A stretch of 40,835 nucleotides of DNA from Bondarzewia mesenterica (Eukaryota > Basidiomycota > Agaricomycetes > Russulales > Bondarzewiaceae), in the NCBI GenBank assembly GCA_004802705.1, contig SGPL01000303.1:1-40835 (forward strand), given 5' to 3'. A model generated the notes under the pieces. It made no database searches. It worked only from the letters and a program-made list of their open reading frames with translations, and was not told the DNA's origin. A program made the position numbers and the translations under genes. Positions within the stretch are counted from its first letter, which is position 1; each line of letters begins with the position of its first letter. Shown in pieces: positions 22,101-36,462 of the stretch.

Positions 22101-22668
22101 GCTGCGTTCAATGTCAACCTAAGATTTTCAATAGATGCTGCTAATGATCGTTCACCTGAACAAAGGAAGACATACAATGTAAGTGCGGAACTGGTTGGCC
22201 GAAGAAAGGATGTTGGACCCGTTCTAACTGCCGACCTAAGTTTTTAGATATCATGTCAACATAGTTGATGACAAAACTCACGAGATAGACTTCAGCATAC
22301 GTATCGAGACCTTCGAATATAAACTGATAGTTCTTTGCTCGTTCCGGAAGCCCATCCAGTGAAAAAGACGTTTTATACAACCATTCCCTCGGGCCAATCC
22401 CTAAGAGTCACCGCCTCCATAAGGTGTCAAATCGGAAGACATATACCAACATAAACGTACACTGAACCTTGTGTTCGTTGAACTCCACGTACAGATCGGA
22501 GATCATTCCTGCCTTCAACAACTCGACATGTATCTCGGATGGAAATGTTTGAGCGACGCGCCATGCCGATGAATGACCTGGCTCATCAAGCGCAGATGGA
22601 AAGGAGGTATCACGTTCTTTCCACTGCCATCCATTGTCAATATCGATCGCTTTGACAGTAGTGATCAT
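19117..22668 (-). pseudogene. GH2 beta-mannosidase (intracellular type) with multiple disabling lesions
   Basis: The encoded protein would cleave terminal beta-1,4-mannosyl residues. Sixteen exons can be placed from 22668 down to 19117. They run from the sugar-binding domain (DNGWQWKERD, FPSEIHVELLK) through WDWGPELMTTGP, GGSNWIPADNF, GNQNMVHLWGGGVFEPD, WQDFQFSCGIYPA, FCGNNE (acid/base Glu) and SEFGMPS (nucleophile Glu) to RVWRREWRGRGKEY and the C-terminal Ig-like domain. There is no signal peptide. Lesions: an in-frame TAA at 21142-21140 between NFLT and IDPERY; a deletion with frame shift near 20580, where YHRGSSYGG runs directly into PTVGDIHAW; one extra base at 19745-19752 before RENDRPKQ; and one missing base near 19455 before GSSVVVSAKL. 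All other exon phases agree. It is either a recent pseudogene or, less likely, a victim of sequence errors. Confidence 0.85.
21834..21852. repeat. TTTA microsatellite in a beta-mannosidase intron
   Basis: About four and a half tandem TTTA units lie inside the intron 21887-21815 of the beta-mannosidase pseudogene, just before its acceptor. Confidence 0.8.
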
Positions 22669-25053
22669 CGTTGCTTGCGTGTGCAGCGTCAGGAAGGAGT
22701 CGAGTCAGACACGGATATCCTGAGGTACGGAGGTTGAAGGAAGTGTCTACTTACAATCTGCCACTGGGAGACTATATCAGCTCCCATTACAGCAACTTCA
22801 AAATGACGGCCTTGAAGAGCATCGCCATCAAACCATAAAGGTCATAGGACGATGTCACGATATGTTGTACTCTACATCGTCATCGCTCGCTATACGTACT
22901 ATTCTCCGTCAATTCCGAATAACAATCCTAAAGTTCGAAAAAATGGTGAGTGAGAGAAAAAAAAGCACGCATCTACGGTACTTTGAAAAACGGAGCGCGC
23001 AGAACTTTGCGAGGTGAGGGAGAACTTGTCGTTGAAGGATTCAATATTACTGTGATAGGATACGGCAGGGCAGTGGCAAAGGCTTCGTGCGATCACTCAT
23101 GTTCTGGACATTGACAATGGGCAGCGTTGTCGTTGGAACATTAGATGCTCAGATCGATAAAAGGAGGCCAATTTCTCGTCTTGTTTCCATCATTAGCGTA
23201 GTATCCAGGACAGCCCACACGTTTGCTCAGGCTGACACAGAGAATCCAACATTCTGGGGATGCAGCGTATGGAAGGCCTGTGGTCTGACCCTTCCGACGC
23301 TGTTGTTCTTCGTTTGCTGCACATATTTAGCGAGCACGATAAGCTATGTCTGAGAATAACATGCATGGGAGTAAGCTCGAGCTGCATGGTGAGGGCTAAA
23401 AAAAACGTGGAAAAAAAAATTTATGGGAGGAAAGAGGATACCTTTGGAGAAAAGCCAGAACTGGTCAGAAGCATGGCAGGGTCTGCATTGCCTACGTATT
23501 GCTCCCGCAGGAGAAGTCCTGCGAAGCCTGCGAAGCCTGCGAAAAATTCGAAGCTGACATCAGAACGGAATCCGCAGAAAACTATACCGAGATCCATTGG
23601 ACAAGCTCGAATGCTGATCACGAGGCAAACTTTAGCGGATCGTAAGTACCGCTATGGCGCGAGATACAGGTGGGTGACTGTAGACATCATGGGCAGAGCA
23701 AATTGTGTACTAGCAGCGCGTTCATCGTGATAGCATATATGGTGATTGCCGGCGATGATCTAGATATCGGGATGGGCTTGACGGAAGAGCGAATTAGTTC
23801 GAGATAACGAGTCGGCATGGTTATCTCTGATGAAGTCAAGTTCCGAGCCGATTTGTGTCGACCTAAGACCGAATCTTTTTGCAGCATGCAAGATTTGTGT
23901 CAGATCGAAGACGGCGTGCACGGGCTCCAGCGCGAACGAGTCCTTCGAGTTCAAGGTTTGGGCGTGGTACGCACCTTGTTCGACGGGAACTGATGTTTCT
24001 TTATTTTGCTACGAAAATATAAGTACGCACAAGTCCTGCAGCGTTATTAGGCGGTGTCGCAACCAGACAGCAGATATACTCAGCATACTGAGGTTTCAAC
24101 ATGAAGTTAGTGCGAAAAGTTAAAACTCTTTTCCAAAAATTGATTGAGGATGCGGATGATCGTAGAACGAAGGGCTGGCAATGTCGGATCCGAAGTGGAA
24201 GATGGTCTGACAAACCGACTTCAATATAAGTACATACCGGTGCATATGTTGTATGCTCTTTTTATGTTTTCGCCTGGATGTAGTCGCATATCTCCATGTC
24301 AATAAGAAAATGCGATAAGATGCCAAAATGGAAGACACGCTGCCGGCGACGCACAAAGAATTGAGTGCCACCGAACGCCATATCCAACGGTTGCTGGACA
24401 AGCTCTGAAGCTAGGAGGGAATGCCGCAAATAGAATATACCGAAATGGTTGTATTGTAGATTGCTGGAATGGAGTTGCTCTCTAATGGAGAGCAAGGATG
24501 CTTCGGAGGCCTCGGAGGTGGGGGTGGATGGCGAAAAAAGGAAAAGAAAGGTGACAGTTTGCGGGAACCTGGAACGGAATGTCTACGTACACGCGGGCGA
24601 ATTGTGCATGAAGAAGGCAATCTGGTGAGTGAAAATAAACGAGTACTTAGATAGACGCCTTGAGTCGTGTTGGGGCAGTCGGAATTGAATGCATGATTCA
24701 TCCATCGATAGCTGTCCGACTTCGCGTGTTGGTGGGGAAAAATCAGGGATTAGCACGACATGAAAGTGAAGAGATGAGTTGATGGATTACATAGACCCAA
24801 AAAGAAAGGTGTCATCTTGACACGGTGATGCATTCACGACCGAACTGTCGACCGAACCTGACGAGAGACAAGTTAACCGGCAATTCTTTGTTCTCTTCCG
24901 CGTCCTATAAGAACCCTGCAATCTCCGGCCCCTGCCATGCTCAATCCCTTGGAAATTGATCCTTGTCGAGTCACGAGTTCGACATACATATAATCCGCCG
25001 CCAGTCCACCCATCTCTCATCCCCCGTTTCTCACCCACCATCCCTCACGTCTC
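22669..25053. other. 2.4 kb with coding-like minus-strand patches but no resolved gene
   Basis: The left end is the upstream region of the beta-mannosidase. Around 24000-23763 on the minus strand there is an open stretch with coding-like composition (for example VPVEQGAYHAQTLNSKDSF, then LEPVHAVFDLTQILHAAKRF) that ends in a stop after RQAHPDI. Another patch is at 24495-24262. I cannot join them into a gene or name a family. The right end contains a TATATAA-type element near 24987 before the cysteine-rich protein gene at 25054. Confidence 0.35.
23521..23545. repeat. Short tandem repeat GCGAAGCCT
   Basis: The nonamer GCGAAGCCT occurs twice in tandem and is followed by a partial third unit. In one plus-strand frame it encodes Pro-Ala-Lys repeats, but that frame has no other support. 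Confidence 0.6.
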
Positions 25054-25511
25054 ATGTGCCGTCGAATAGCGTACGTTCCTACCTCCAACCTTTACGTCCT
25101 TGATTGCTCACTGTCGTTGTCTTGCAGTGAAGGAACTCGCTGGAAGCGATGCGGGGTACATTTCTTCCACGTGGTGCTGCGTCGCACGATTCCAAGCCTG
25201 ACACGTCTCATCTGTATTTTTTTTCTCTGTATTTTCTCAGCACTTCCAACGCCACCTTGTTGTCGCCATCATGGATTGTAACTCTAGTCGATGCGAGTGG
25301 AGCATTCTTCATCCGAAACATTGCCGTGATGCTGGCTGTATCAAGGTCAGTTTGTGTTATCCTGTGGACGTGGTAGTGAGTGATGCCTAAGCACTGACTC
25401 GATCACGATCTAAACCAGGTGTATGGGCCGGATGTGCACAAAGTCATCGACACCGTCAATGATGACTGCTTCCAGTGTCGCACTGCCGCAGCCCGACGAC
25501 TGCCTAGCTAA
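25054..25511 (+). CDS. Small cysteine-rich protein (80 residues), probably zinc-binding
   Basis: Four exons, 25054-25070, 25128-25155, 25241-25345 and 25419-25511, join in phase through GT-AG introns of 57, 85 and 73 nt to give 80 residues. The product starts [20 protein letters not shown] and has eight cysteines, including pairs around [17 protein letters not shown] and DDCFQC, plus several histidines. This spacing suggests one or two structural zinc sites. I know this as a pattern of small conserved basidiomycete proteins without assigned function; that is recollection, not a search. No signal peptide is visible, so it is likely intracellular. The ATG is preceded by a pyrimidine-rich leader and TATA-like sequence. 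Longer unspliced frames here break the cysteine pattern and were rejected. Confidence 0.75.
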
Positions 25512-28500
25512 TCTGGCATCCCTCCGTTGGCACTATTTACCCTGGGCGTGTTTTGCACCAAGAGCCGATTGACCGGGGATATCCCTCTTTCCATCTCTGC
25601 CCCAAAACGTTTATCCTTCTGTCTTTACGCACCACCTTATACCCGTCGCACCGCGCATGATGTCAATCGCACTTGTACTCAGGCCCATGTTCTGTACCAT
25701 TAACTTGCCATTAACGTTACATTTTCTTCACACCCTGCAGCCTTTGTAATGAATATCTCCGTCAATATCACTTGCTTTCGCGCTCTATTTCAGGCCTTCG
25801 ATTTTTTTTTTCGACTAGCATTGCTGTCGGACACGTGCCAAGACGACTCAAATTTGATATGTACTCTTATGTATCTCCTTCCGTTTTGTAGCAGAAGATT
25901 TGGATGCCTGCTTCTGCCAGTGAGGTTCGCATCTATGTACACGTGCGCGGATCACTCACGGGTGCCTGATGAACACCGAATTGTTGTCGGAAAATACGAC
26001 TCATTGGCGTCTCGACACCTGTATACACTACTTATATTTTAGTCGTGTCCTGCCATGCATGCGGCATGGAACGGTAGAACATATGCGGAGACCTTGGCAG
26101 TGGTCTGCCTAGTAGTGCACCTGATGGCCATTGTGACGTGGAGGAACGTGTGGGATATGAGAGCCTGGGTATTGCACTCTCAATCCGGTTCATGACAGTC
26201 CTGTGGTTCTACGAATGTGCCGGAAAGAGTTCTAGGGTGGCCTTGGCATGCTGGCAAAAGTCGGAGTGAACTGACGTTCAATTGGAGGAGACTCTAGACT
26301 ACTCTAGATCGAGCAAGTTGGTGCACTACCCCGGCAGCTCCTGCTTTCTAAAGTGCCTTGCCTTCCAAGATGCAGGTGTTTGACCAGGTGATCATCGAAT
26401 CCGCAAGACTATCTTTACGCGATCCATCGAGTAGAACTTCGTTGCGAGAGCTGTGGGAAAGGTTTTAACGAGCGATCAAATATTATTTAGAACGCAAGTG
26501 ATTTTGCATTTCATGCCATACCAGTGTAACTTGACTGTCTATACCCTTTGATCCAACCCTTAATGAAGGTGACATGAGTTTACGAACTACACGGATGTAC
26601 TCATCAGTATTTGGTGCTCTCTTCCTTCCTGCTGAAGCGAGCATTCGGGTTCACCAGTTAACATAGGGTCTTGATTCGGGAGCAACGGCAGCAGGATGTG
26701 ACATCTCCGTTCGGATATTTTGGACTTGAAGGTAGCTTGACAATTCGAGCATGCAAAGAAGACTTACGTTGACTGACCAAGTTGCCAAATACCAAGCCTG
26801 CAATGTGGTCGATCGTTCAGGGACCTATGCATACAGTTCTCCTCGACATGAGCATGTGTACATCGCAACAAAATCATAAAAAGAGCAATTATATGTACTT
26901 GTCTTCTTCTCTGTTAATAGCATTCGGGAGCTTCGGTAGTTTGAGCTACACCATAGATACCCCAGCAAAATCTGTCGAATGGGTATAAGCTGATGGCTGT
27001 TGGCAAGCGCTCCAGTTTGCCAGGTTATTAGAAGCGATAAGGCACTCACATATACTTGGCGCCATATGTCGCATCCCATGTTCATTCCCTGACGATACTG
27101 AAAAAGCTGAGTGAGCCAGTTGTGTACGCAAAACGTACATCTTCACGAATCGTCCGATGTCGAAGGTCAGAGGGTAAGATGTGGTATGCACGACCATACC
27201 TAAGCAGTCTCTGAGAAATTTACACCATTTGGCCTACCAAGAAAGGCGCCATTTCCGAAACTTGGTAAACTTGAATGTTTAGGTGCCAGGAGCAAGACAT
27301 TCGAAAGTGGCAAAGGTGCTTGAACGCCGCTCAAGTTCGACAATGCCTCCAGTTCAACATAGGAGCTTTGTCGCAGACAAGTGAGATCATGCATTCACGA
27401 CCTGAAGCCTTGAGACTCGCCGGGTTAGCAATGCACTGATGTTCTGCTCAAAGTGACATAGGGGAAGTATCGTCAGTCCTAGCGCCCTGATCACAAGGCG
27501 ACCCATATACCGAAGATATAACGATATCAGGATTGGAAGCCCGCGCGCGGACTTCCATATGATCTGTTCAACAAACTACTCACGGCATCACAGACCAGGG
27601 CTGCGTGCATCACTGACAAGCGATGGGATCCATAAACTTGAGCTACACCCTTACGGACCGACTCTTGTTGCGATCAAGGCGTCGATCTTCTAACTTGATT
27701 GACGAAAGGAAGCGGAAGTCTGCATGAAGCTAGACATAAGCAGATATTCGAAACGACGATACCACTTAAACTAGCGCAGGACTCATGGTTTGGTTCCATA
27801 GGCCCCACTATAGTCAGAACATCGAGGTCCCTATCGATGGTCTGTTTAGCTGATGCCGGCGCACACGCGCGAGCATTCATTTTATAGACGAAGGGGAAAC
27901 ACATGGGGGAATGCAGTGCAATCGCTCCGGCTGCTGGGGCGCGTCTTGCTCCGAAAGTACGAAGGCTGAATGGCGCCACAAGCGCTGGATCAGGTGGAGA
28001 CAACCAGCGATGCTCCGCTGCGACCATGGGTCAACGTCCGGAATAGCTTGCGCCACCAACAGCTCGTAAGAAAAAACTGCAGCCTATCTCCAAGAGGCAA
28101 AGTGCTGCATACCACAAATTCTCCGATCCTTCGGAGACAGCTAGACGATGCAAAAACGGCGCCCAAGGCAGAAAATATGACTGGATCGTGATGGTATTCC
28201 AAAGAGATACTGCAACGTTAGTCTCACAGATCCAAACATAGAAAAACAGGCCGCGATGGTGAGTAAACCAAGCTTGGGGATGCGAATGACTGAGTCACTG
28301 TCCAGAATGTAGAAACGCCTTTTGAGAGACGATAGTCCTAGGCAAGTTAGGACTAGCCGTTGTTTCCGAAGAGAAAGACAAGGACCACATACGTAGTGCA
28401 ATTCTTCTCACCCGAAGACGTATGCTATCCGCCGGATAGAACAATGCATCTCTTGAAGAACCAAATTATTCTGTGTCCCAGATCAGATGATAACAAGAAT

Positions 28501-28709
28501 AGCGCACCATATGAATAATCGGAATGCCCCACAGAGCGGCAAAACAGTTGTAAAGAGATGTCTACGGCAACGACTCACCCGATGTCCATAAGTAAACATT
28601 AGCAAGCCCTGTTTAAGAACGGGCGCTACATCCTCGCAGATAACAAGTCTAAGATATGCCAATCCAACCCGATCGATTACCGAAAACAACAAACACCTCC
28701 ATATCCCGA
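25512..28709. other. 3.2 kb gene-poor stretch
   Basis: I find no gene that I can support. Many short frames occur on both strands, some hydrophobic (minus strand near 28483-28692 and 28141-28401), but none carries a recognisable motif or joins to another by clean splicing. It may contain a decayed membrane protein gene or diverged repeats. Confidence 0.4.
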
Positions 28710-30707
28710 TTATCGATCTACAACATGAGTTCGCTCCTCATGCATGGGCAACTTCACCACAACAAATTTCCGCGTCAATAAATTGAATACACTACCGAAT
28801 ATTAATGCGAAGAGCGTGCAACTCATGATAATCACGTTGTAAGGCATGCTGAAATCAGGAGTTGCCAGATCAACAAGCATTACGCTAGTGTACACCCGCC
28901 TTGCACCGTCCCAGCCTCTGCCTTCGCGGCCGGACGTTACGCTTGAGTTGGATGGAGAGAGGGATACGAAGACAGCTGGCGGAAGATTCCATCCCCTTTG
29001 CGCATCTGGCGGATGCTCAGTATAACGCAAGAAGGATTTGTGTGCATCTACAGAAAGTCGTAGAGTGCTTAATGGTGGAAGGGTAAGCACGGTTTGCAAA
29101 AGTGCCGGGTGAGAATGAGGAATTGGTGGAGTGTATGTGAGATTCGAGGATAGATAGTCTACGAAAAATGTAAAATTCAACTGGATATGCCTTTGAGGGC
29201 GTGCAGAAGTCGCGCACCTTGAGGTCGCCCATCACGCTCAACTCTGAGAGTGTGCAGATAAAACTCCACGTGCCAAGGCATGGTCTCAAGATAGAGCACG
29301 CGGATCTCATCAGGACGGTTATTACGGATAACCAGGGACAATTGCCCATGCGTCTGACTTGCACCTTTGAGTGCGCGTTGCACTGAAAAATCCGAGAGCG
29401 CAGAAGAGGGTGTTGCAGTGGCTGTCCATGAAAGGGATTATGTTCATGACTGTTGCGAAATGTTGGGATCCCATACGCACTATATGGGAACGCGGTTTCT
29501 TCGGGCCAGCGCAAAGCAACATCGAGTTCATCCGACACTAGTGGTGTCATCAGTAGAAGTTGGTCAAGAGTAATGGGCATACAAACCCGCTGAAACGTCG
29601 TATGTTGCAAAATCACCATGCACTTCCGAAGGCTCGGGCGTTATTGAATATGCGCTTCCGCTGTCAGACGGAAGCTTCACGCGAATGCGACTCGAGTTTG
29701 CGACTGGACACGGGTGAAGAATAGTACGATCAAAGACGGAACGTAAGGACCAATCTGAAGAAGGTCAGAAAACTTCGGACAAGAAAGAGTTTGGTCATTC
29801 AAAATATGTACCTCTCTTCTGTTCCACAGATACACGCACGGGATCAAACACCACCTGGACAGCCAGTGCAAGCTCCACGCCCACTCCTGATCTCCATCTC
29901 ACATGAACGCCGAGCCCATGCCAATCTGCATCAAATATCTTATGCGGCATGAGCAGCGATGCGATACCTGCCCGTGCAGGACATGGTAGGAGTTTCAGAA
30001 AGGGAGTAAGGTTCTCAGTGCAAACATGCTCAGCTGCGAGTGTTGCGTGGAGAAGACGATATGTATGCGGAGTGGGAAGGAGAGGAAGGTCTCCTGCAGG
30101 TGGGAAAGCTCGAGTTGGAGACGTAGTAAGTTGACTATTCATCCCATTCAGAGACGCGCAGAAGAGGCCTGCGAGTGCATTTTGCATGCCTTTCCAGCGT
30201 TCCTTGATGCTGTGATCAAGCGACGTGTTGAGCTAGCATGAACATGAGATATAGCTGCTACTCACCTGGAAGACCCGCCATCACCCATCCAAGCCCATAG
30301 TTCGGCACCACTCCCAACACCCGTCTCATCGGGATATCCCCAGCGTTCATAATCCCACTTTCCGGCATTCAGAGTGAGATGAAGCTCCGGAACAGCGTGC
30401 TCTCTCAAGATCTGCCCTAGTGCCAGAGGGAAGAGGGTGTAATGTTGTGCTGTAGGTGGAGATCAACTTAACTGACACACCAACTGCAGCGGGAAATCCG
30501 ATACGTGCATTCATCATCGTCATCCAAGCTACTAGGTTCACGAGGTAGTGCTCCTTCCAGCAACATAGTGAAGGAGAATCGCGCGGCGAGTTTGCCATCT
30601 GACAGCGGTCGAAGAGTCAGTTCTTCGTTATATTCCTCGTGATGGTATGCCCAAGACGCGACGGTCAGCAGTGCACAGACTGAGAGAAACCTAAACGTGA
30701 ACCGCAT
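28710..30707 (-). CDS. GPI transamidase component PIG-T (Gpi16 homologue)
   Basis: PIG-T is the lumenal subunit of the ER GPI transamidase, which swaps a C-terminal signal for a GPI anchor. Exon 1 (from 30707) starts with a signal peptide (MRFTFRFLSVCALLTVASW) followed by EELTLRPLSDGKLAARFSF. Later exons encode QHYTLFPLALGQILRE, AGKWDYERWGYPDE and GAELWAWMGDG, then RWKGMQNALAGLFCASLN, LDVALRWPEETAFPY, YLETMPWHVEFYLHTLRV, LRYTEHPPDAQRGW and one C-terminal membrane helix (VIIMSCTLFALIFGSVFNLL). Exons: 30449-30266, 30209-29812, 29754-29617, 29537-29481, 29382-29218 and 29158-28710. The end of exon 1 is uncertain (30533 or 30485), giving about 521 or 537 residues. All other phases agree. It is divergent from AFG2 with 448 bp between starts. 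Confidence 0.92.
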
Positions 30708-31155
30708 AACCGTCGATGATTAGCAGATGGTAGACTTCTGCGCATGGCCTTCACGATTACGTCTGCCTCCGTTTGCAGCCAGCACTGAGATCTTTTTCCC
30801 ACGGCCTCTTCTTACATTCCGGTCTCCGCAAAACTTGGCTTAGAAACACAGCAGCTGTATTCTACAGAGTTTCGCAGAGAAAACCAACTTGGTATGTCTC
30901 TTGAAAACTGTTAAAATCAATGGTGACCCACTACCGAATATGTTTCATTGAAGTGCGCCTGACTATTTTGCAGAATTCTTGTGAACCTCACTAAAACCAG
31001 CTGCGCTTTGTTCAAGTGAGTGACACCTCCAGTGTATCACAGCAGGATGTCAAATGTATTTCAGAAGATAGAAACCCGTTTACTCATCCATCATCATTTT
31101 ATGGAAGAGTGGAAGAGTGGTCGTGATTCAGAAGTAGCGAGTCTCCTTCTCAACA
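30708..31155. promoter_or_regulatory. Shared divergent promoter region of PIG-T and AFG2 genes
   Basis: The 448 bp between two divergent housekeeping starts must hold both promoters. No clear TATA box is seen. A small direct repeat GGAAGAGT occurs twice near 31103-31118, close to the AFG2 start. Confidence 0.45.
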
Positions 31156-34155
<3,000 letters not shown>

Positions 34156-34522
34156 CTCAAATTATCGTGATGGCAGGATGCGAGATCTTGAGGATTTGGA
34201 TACGAGCTGAACATACCTGCCACCTCGAGCGCAAAAAGCCTGACTTCGCATTGAACAAACGATTCACTGCCATATACTCTTGAAATTAGCAGATCTTTTG
34301 ACGACTTGAGCTCCAGATAACCAAGGTCACTTATTGACTCGTGTTGACGATGAACACTGAATATTGATCGCCCATTGTCAGTAAGGTGGTGTGAAACTGT
34401 GAAACAGCAAAAGAGGAGGTGTCGATTGGCTGCTTGAACTTCGGAGAACGCCGGGATGATTAACTAATGGCACCTCTTCGACGTTGCACGCAACGGCAAC
34501 CTCTTTCCCGTCGTTCGAAACG
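34156..34522. other. Intergenic between AFG2 and complex I gene
   Basis: This 367-bp space holds the AFG2 3' end and the promoter of the downstream gene. No TATA box or other clear element is seen. Confidence 0.4.
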
Positions 34523-36370
34523 ATGTTAAAAGCTTCAAGAGTGGCTCGTGCGTCAAACTACTATACAACTACTCAGATGCTGAATCTTGGTCATAGGCGT
34601 CCCGCGCCCACTACCGCCGACTACGCGGCGGTCGTTCGCTACAGTCCAGGATCCACCCGTCAGGCGGTATGGCGGGCTGAAGGACCAGGACCGTATCTTT
34701 ACCAATGCCTATTGCAGGCATGACCATGGTATCAAGGGTGCCGTGGTACGTGAATGACAATATTATCTCTTACTGGATGCATTTTGACTTGTCTCCTTTG
34801 TCTAGTCCCGTGGTGACTGGCACCGCACGAAAGATATCATTCACAAGGGGGATTCGTGGATCATTCAAACGATCAAAGATTCTGGTCTCAGAGGTCGCGG
34901 TGGGGCTGGGTTTCCGAGTGGTTTGAAGTGGAGTTTTATGAACAAGCCTGGTTGGGAGAAGGATAAGCGGTGCGTTTTGACACGTCTTCACTGTGCGGTC
35001 ATCCCCCATTCAGAGGATTATTCTCGGGTTTCTGTTATTTGTACTTATTCTTCCCCCCAGCCCACGCTACCTCGTCGTTAATGCGGACGAAGGCGAACCC
35101 GGTACCTGCAAGGACCGCGAGATCTTGCGTGGCGACCCCCACAAGCTCATCGAAGGCTGTCTCGTTGCCGGGCGCGCAATGAATGCAACAGCGGCTTATA
35201 TTTACATTCGTGGCGAGTTCTTCCAAGAGGCTGCGCATGTTCAGCAGGCCGTCAACGAGGCCTATAAAGCTGGCTTCCTTGGAAAAAACGCATGTGGGAG
35301 CGGGTATGCGTTCGACGTGTACCTCCACCGTGGTGCCGGCGCATACATTTGTGGTGAGGAGACGGCTCTCATCGAGAGTATTGAGGGCAAGCAGGGTAAA
35401 CCCCGCTTGAAGCCGCCGTTCCCTGCCGATGTTGGACTCTTCGGATGTCCGACGACGGTCGCAAATGTGGAGACTGTGGCCGTTGCGCCCACGATTTGCA
35501 GGCGAGGTAGCAGCTGGTTTGCATCATTTGGAAGGGCGAGGAATCAGGGCACGAAGCTTTTCTGCATCAGCGGGCATGTGAACAACCCGTGTGTCGTGGA
35601 GGAGGAGATGAGCATTCCGTTGAAGGAGCTAGTCGAGAAGCACTGTGGTGGTGTGCGTGGGGGATGGGACAATCTGTTGGGTATCATTCCTGGTGGTAGT
35701 TCCGTGCCCGTGTTGCCTATTCACAAGTGCGAGGAGGTCTTGTGAGTGTTTCTTTTGGGTACCACACTGATGAATGTTGACGAGCTCCGGCAGGATGGAC
35801 TATGACTCACTTAAGGATGCACAATCCGGTCTTGGTACTGGCGCCGTCATCGTTATGGACAAGTCAACAGACATTGTTTCCGCCATTGCCCGCTTCTCTC
35901 AGGTATAATCGGAATTGTTTGCCTATCCTCTCTGTGTCCTGACATCTTTGTATAGTTCTACAAGCACGAGTCATGTGGCCAGTGCACTCCCTGCAGAGAG
36001 GGAACCACATGGATGATGAACATGATGAACCGCTTTGTCGAAGGCCGTGGACACCAGCGCGAGATTGACATGCTGTTAGAATTGACGTACGTTCTCTCGT
36101 ACCTCTTATCCTCGATATCCCGCTTACCTGGTTCCGGTCAGAAAACAAGTCGAAGGTCGAACGATTTGCGCGCTTGGTGATGCCGCAGCATGGCCAATTC
36201 AGGGTCTTATGCGCCACTTCCGTCCTGAGGTTGAGAAGCGTATTGCAGACTTCCGCGCACGGGAGGGTGCAGTCATGTTTGGAGGCAAGTTTGTGAAGGA
36301 TGTTGACCCGTCGCTCGCGCTGCCGGATAACCTGGGAGCACGGTTACCCGAGGTCGGTGCACCGCAGTAG
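34523..36370 (+). CDS. Mitochondrial complex I 51 kDa subunit (NDUFV1/NuoF homologue)
   Basis: This subunit binds FMN and NADH and one 4Fe-4S cluster in the matrix arm of complex I. Exons 34523-34589, 34645-34745, 34806-34969, 35061-35741, 35794-35902, 35956-36086 and 36142-36370 are in phase and give 493 residues. The N-terminus ([18 protein letters not shown]) looks like a mitochondrial presequence. Then come [17 protein letters not shown], the FMN/NADH-binding [16 protein letters not shown] and [51 protein letters not shown] and the cluster ligands [12 protein letters not shown] (Cys about 381, 384, 387) with the fourth Cys in [10 protein letters not shown] (about 427). Length and motifs match intact orthologues, and no lesion is seen. 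The first intron was needed to restore the conserved [11 protein letters not shown]. Confidence 0.95.
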
Positions 36371-36462
36371 ATCACCATCGCTAGTTAGTAGTCAGTTGCG
36401 CATGAATCGGCCAATGGAACGTTGTTTCTATTTTCTATCTTTCTAGTTCTGCTTTCTAATAC

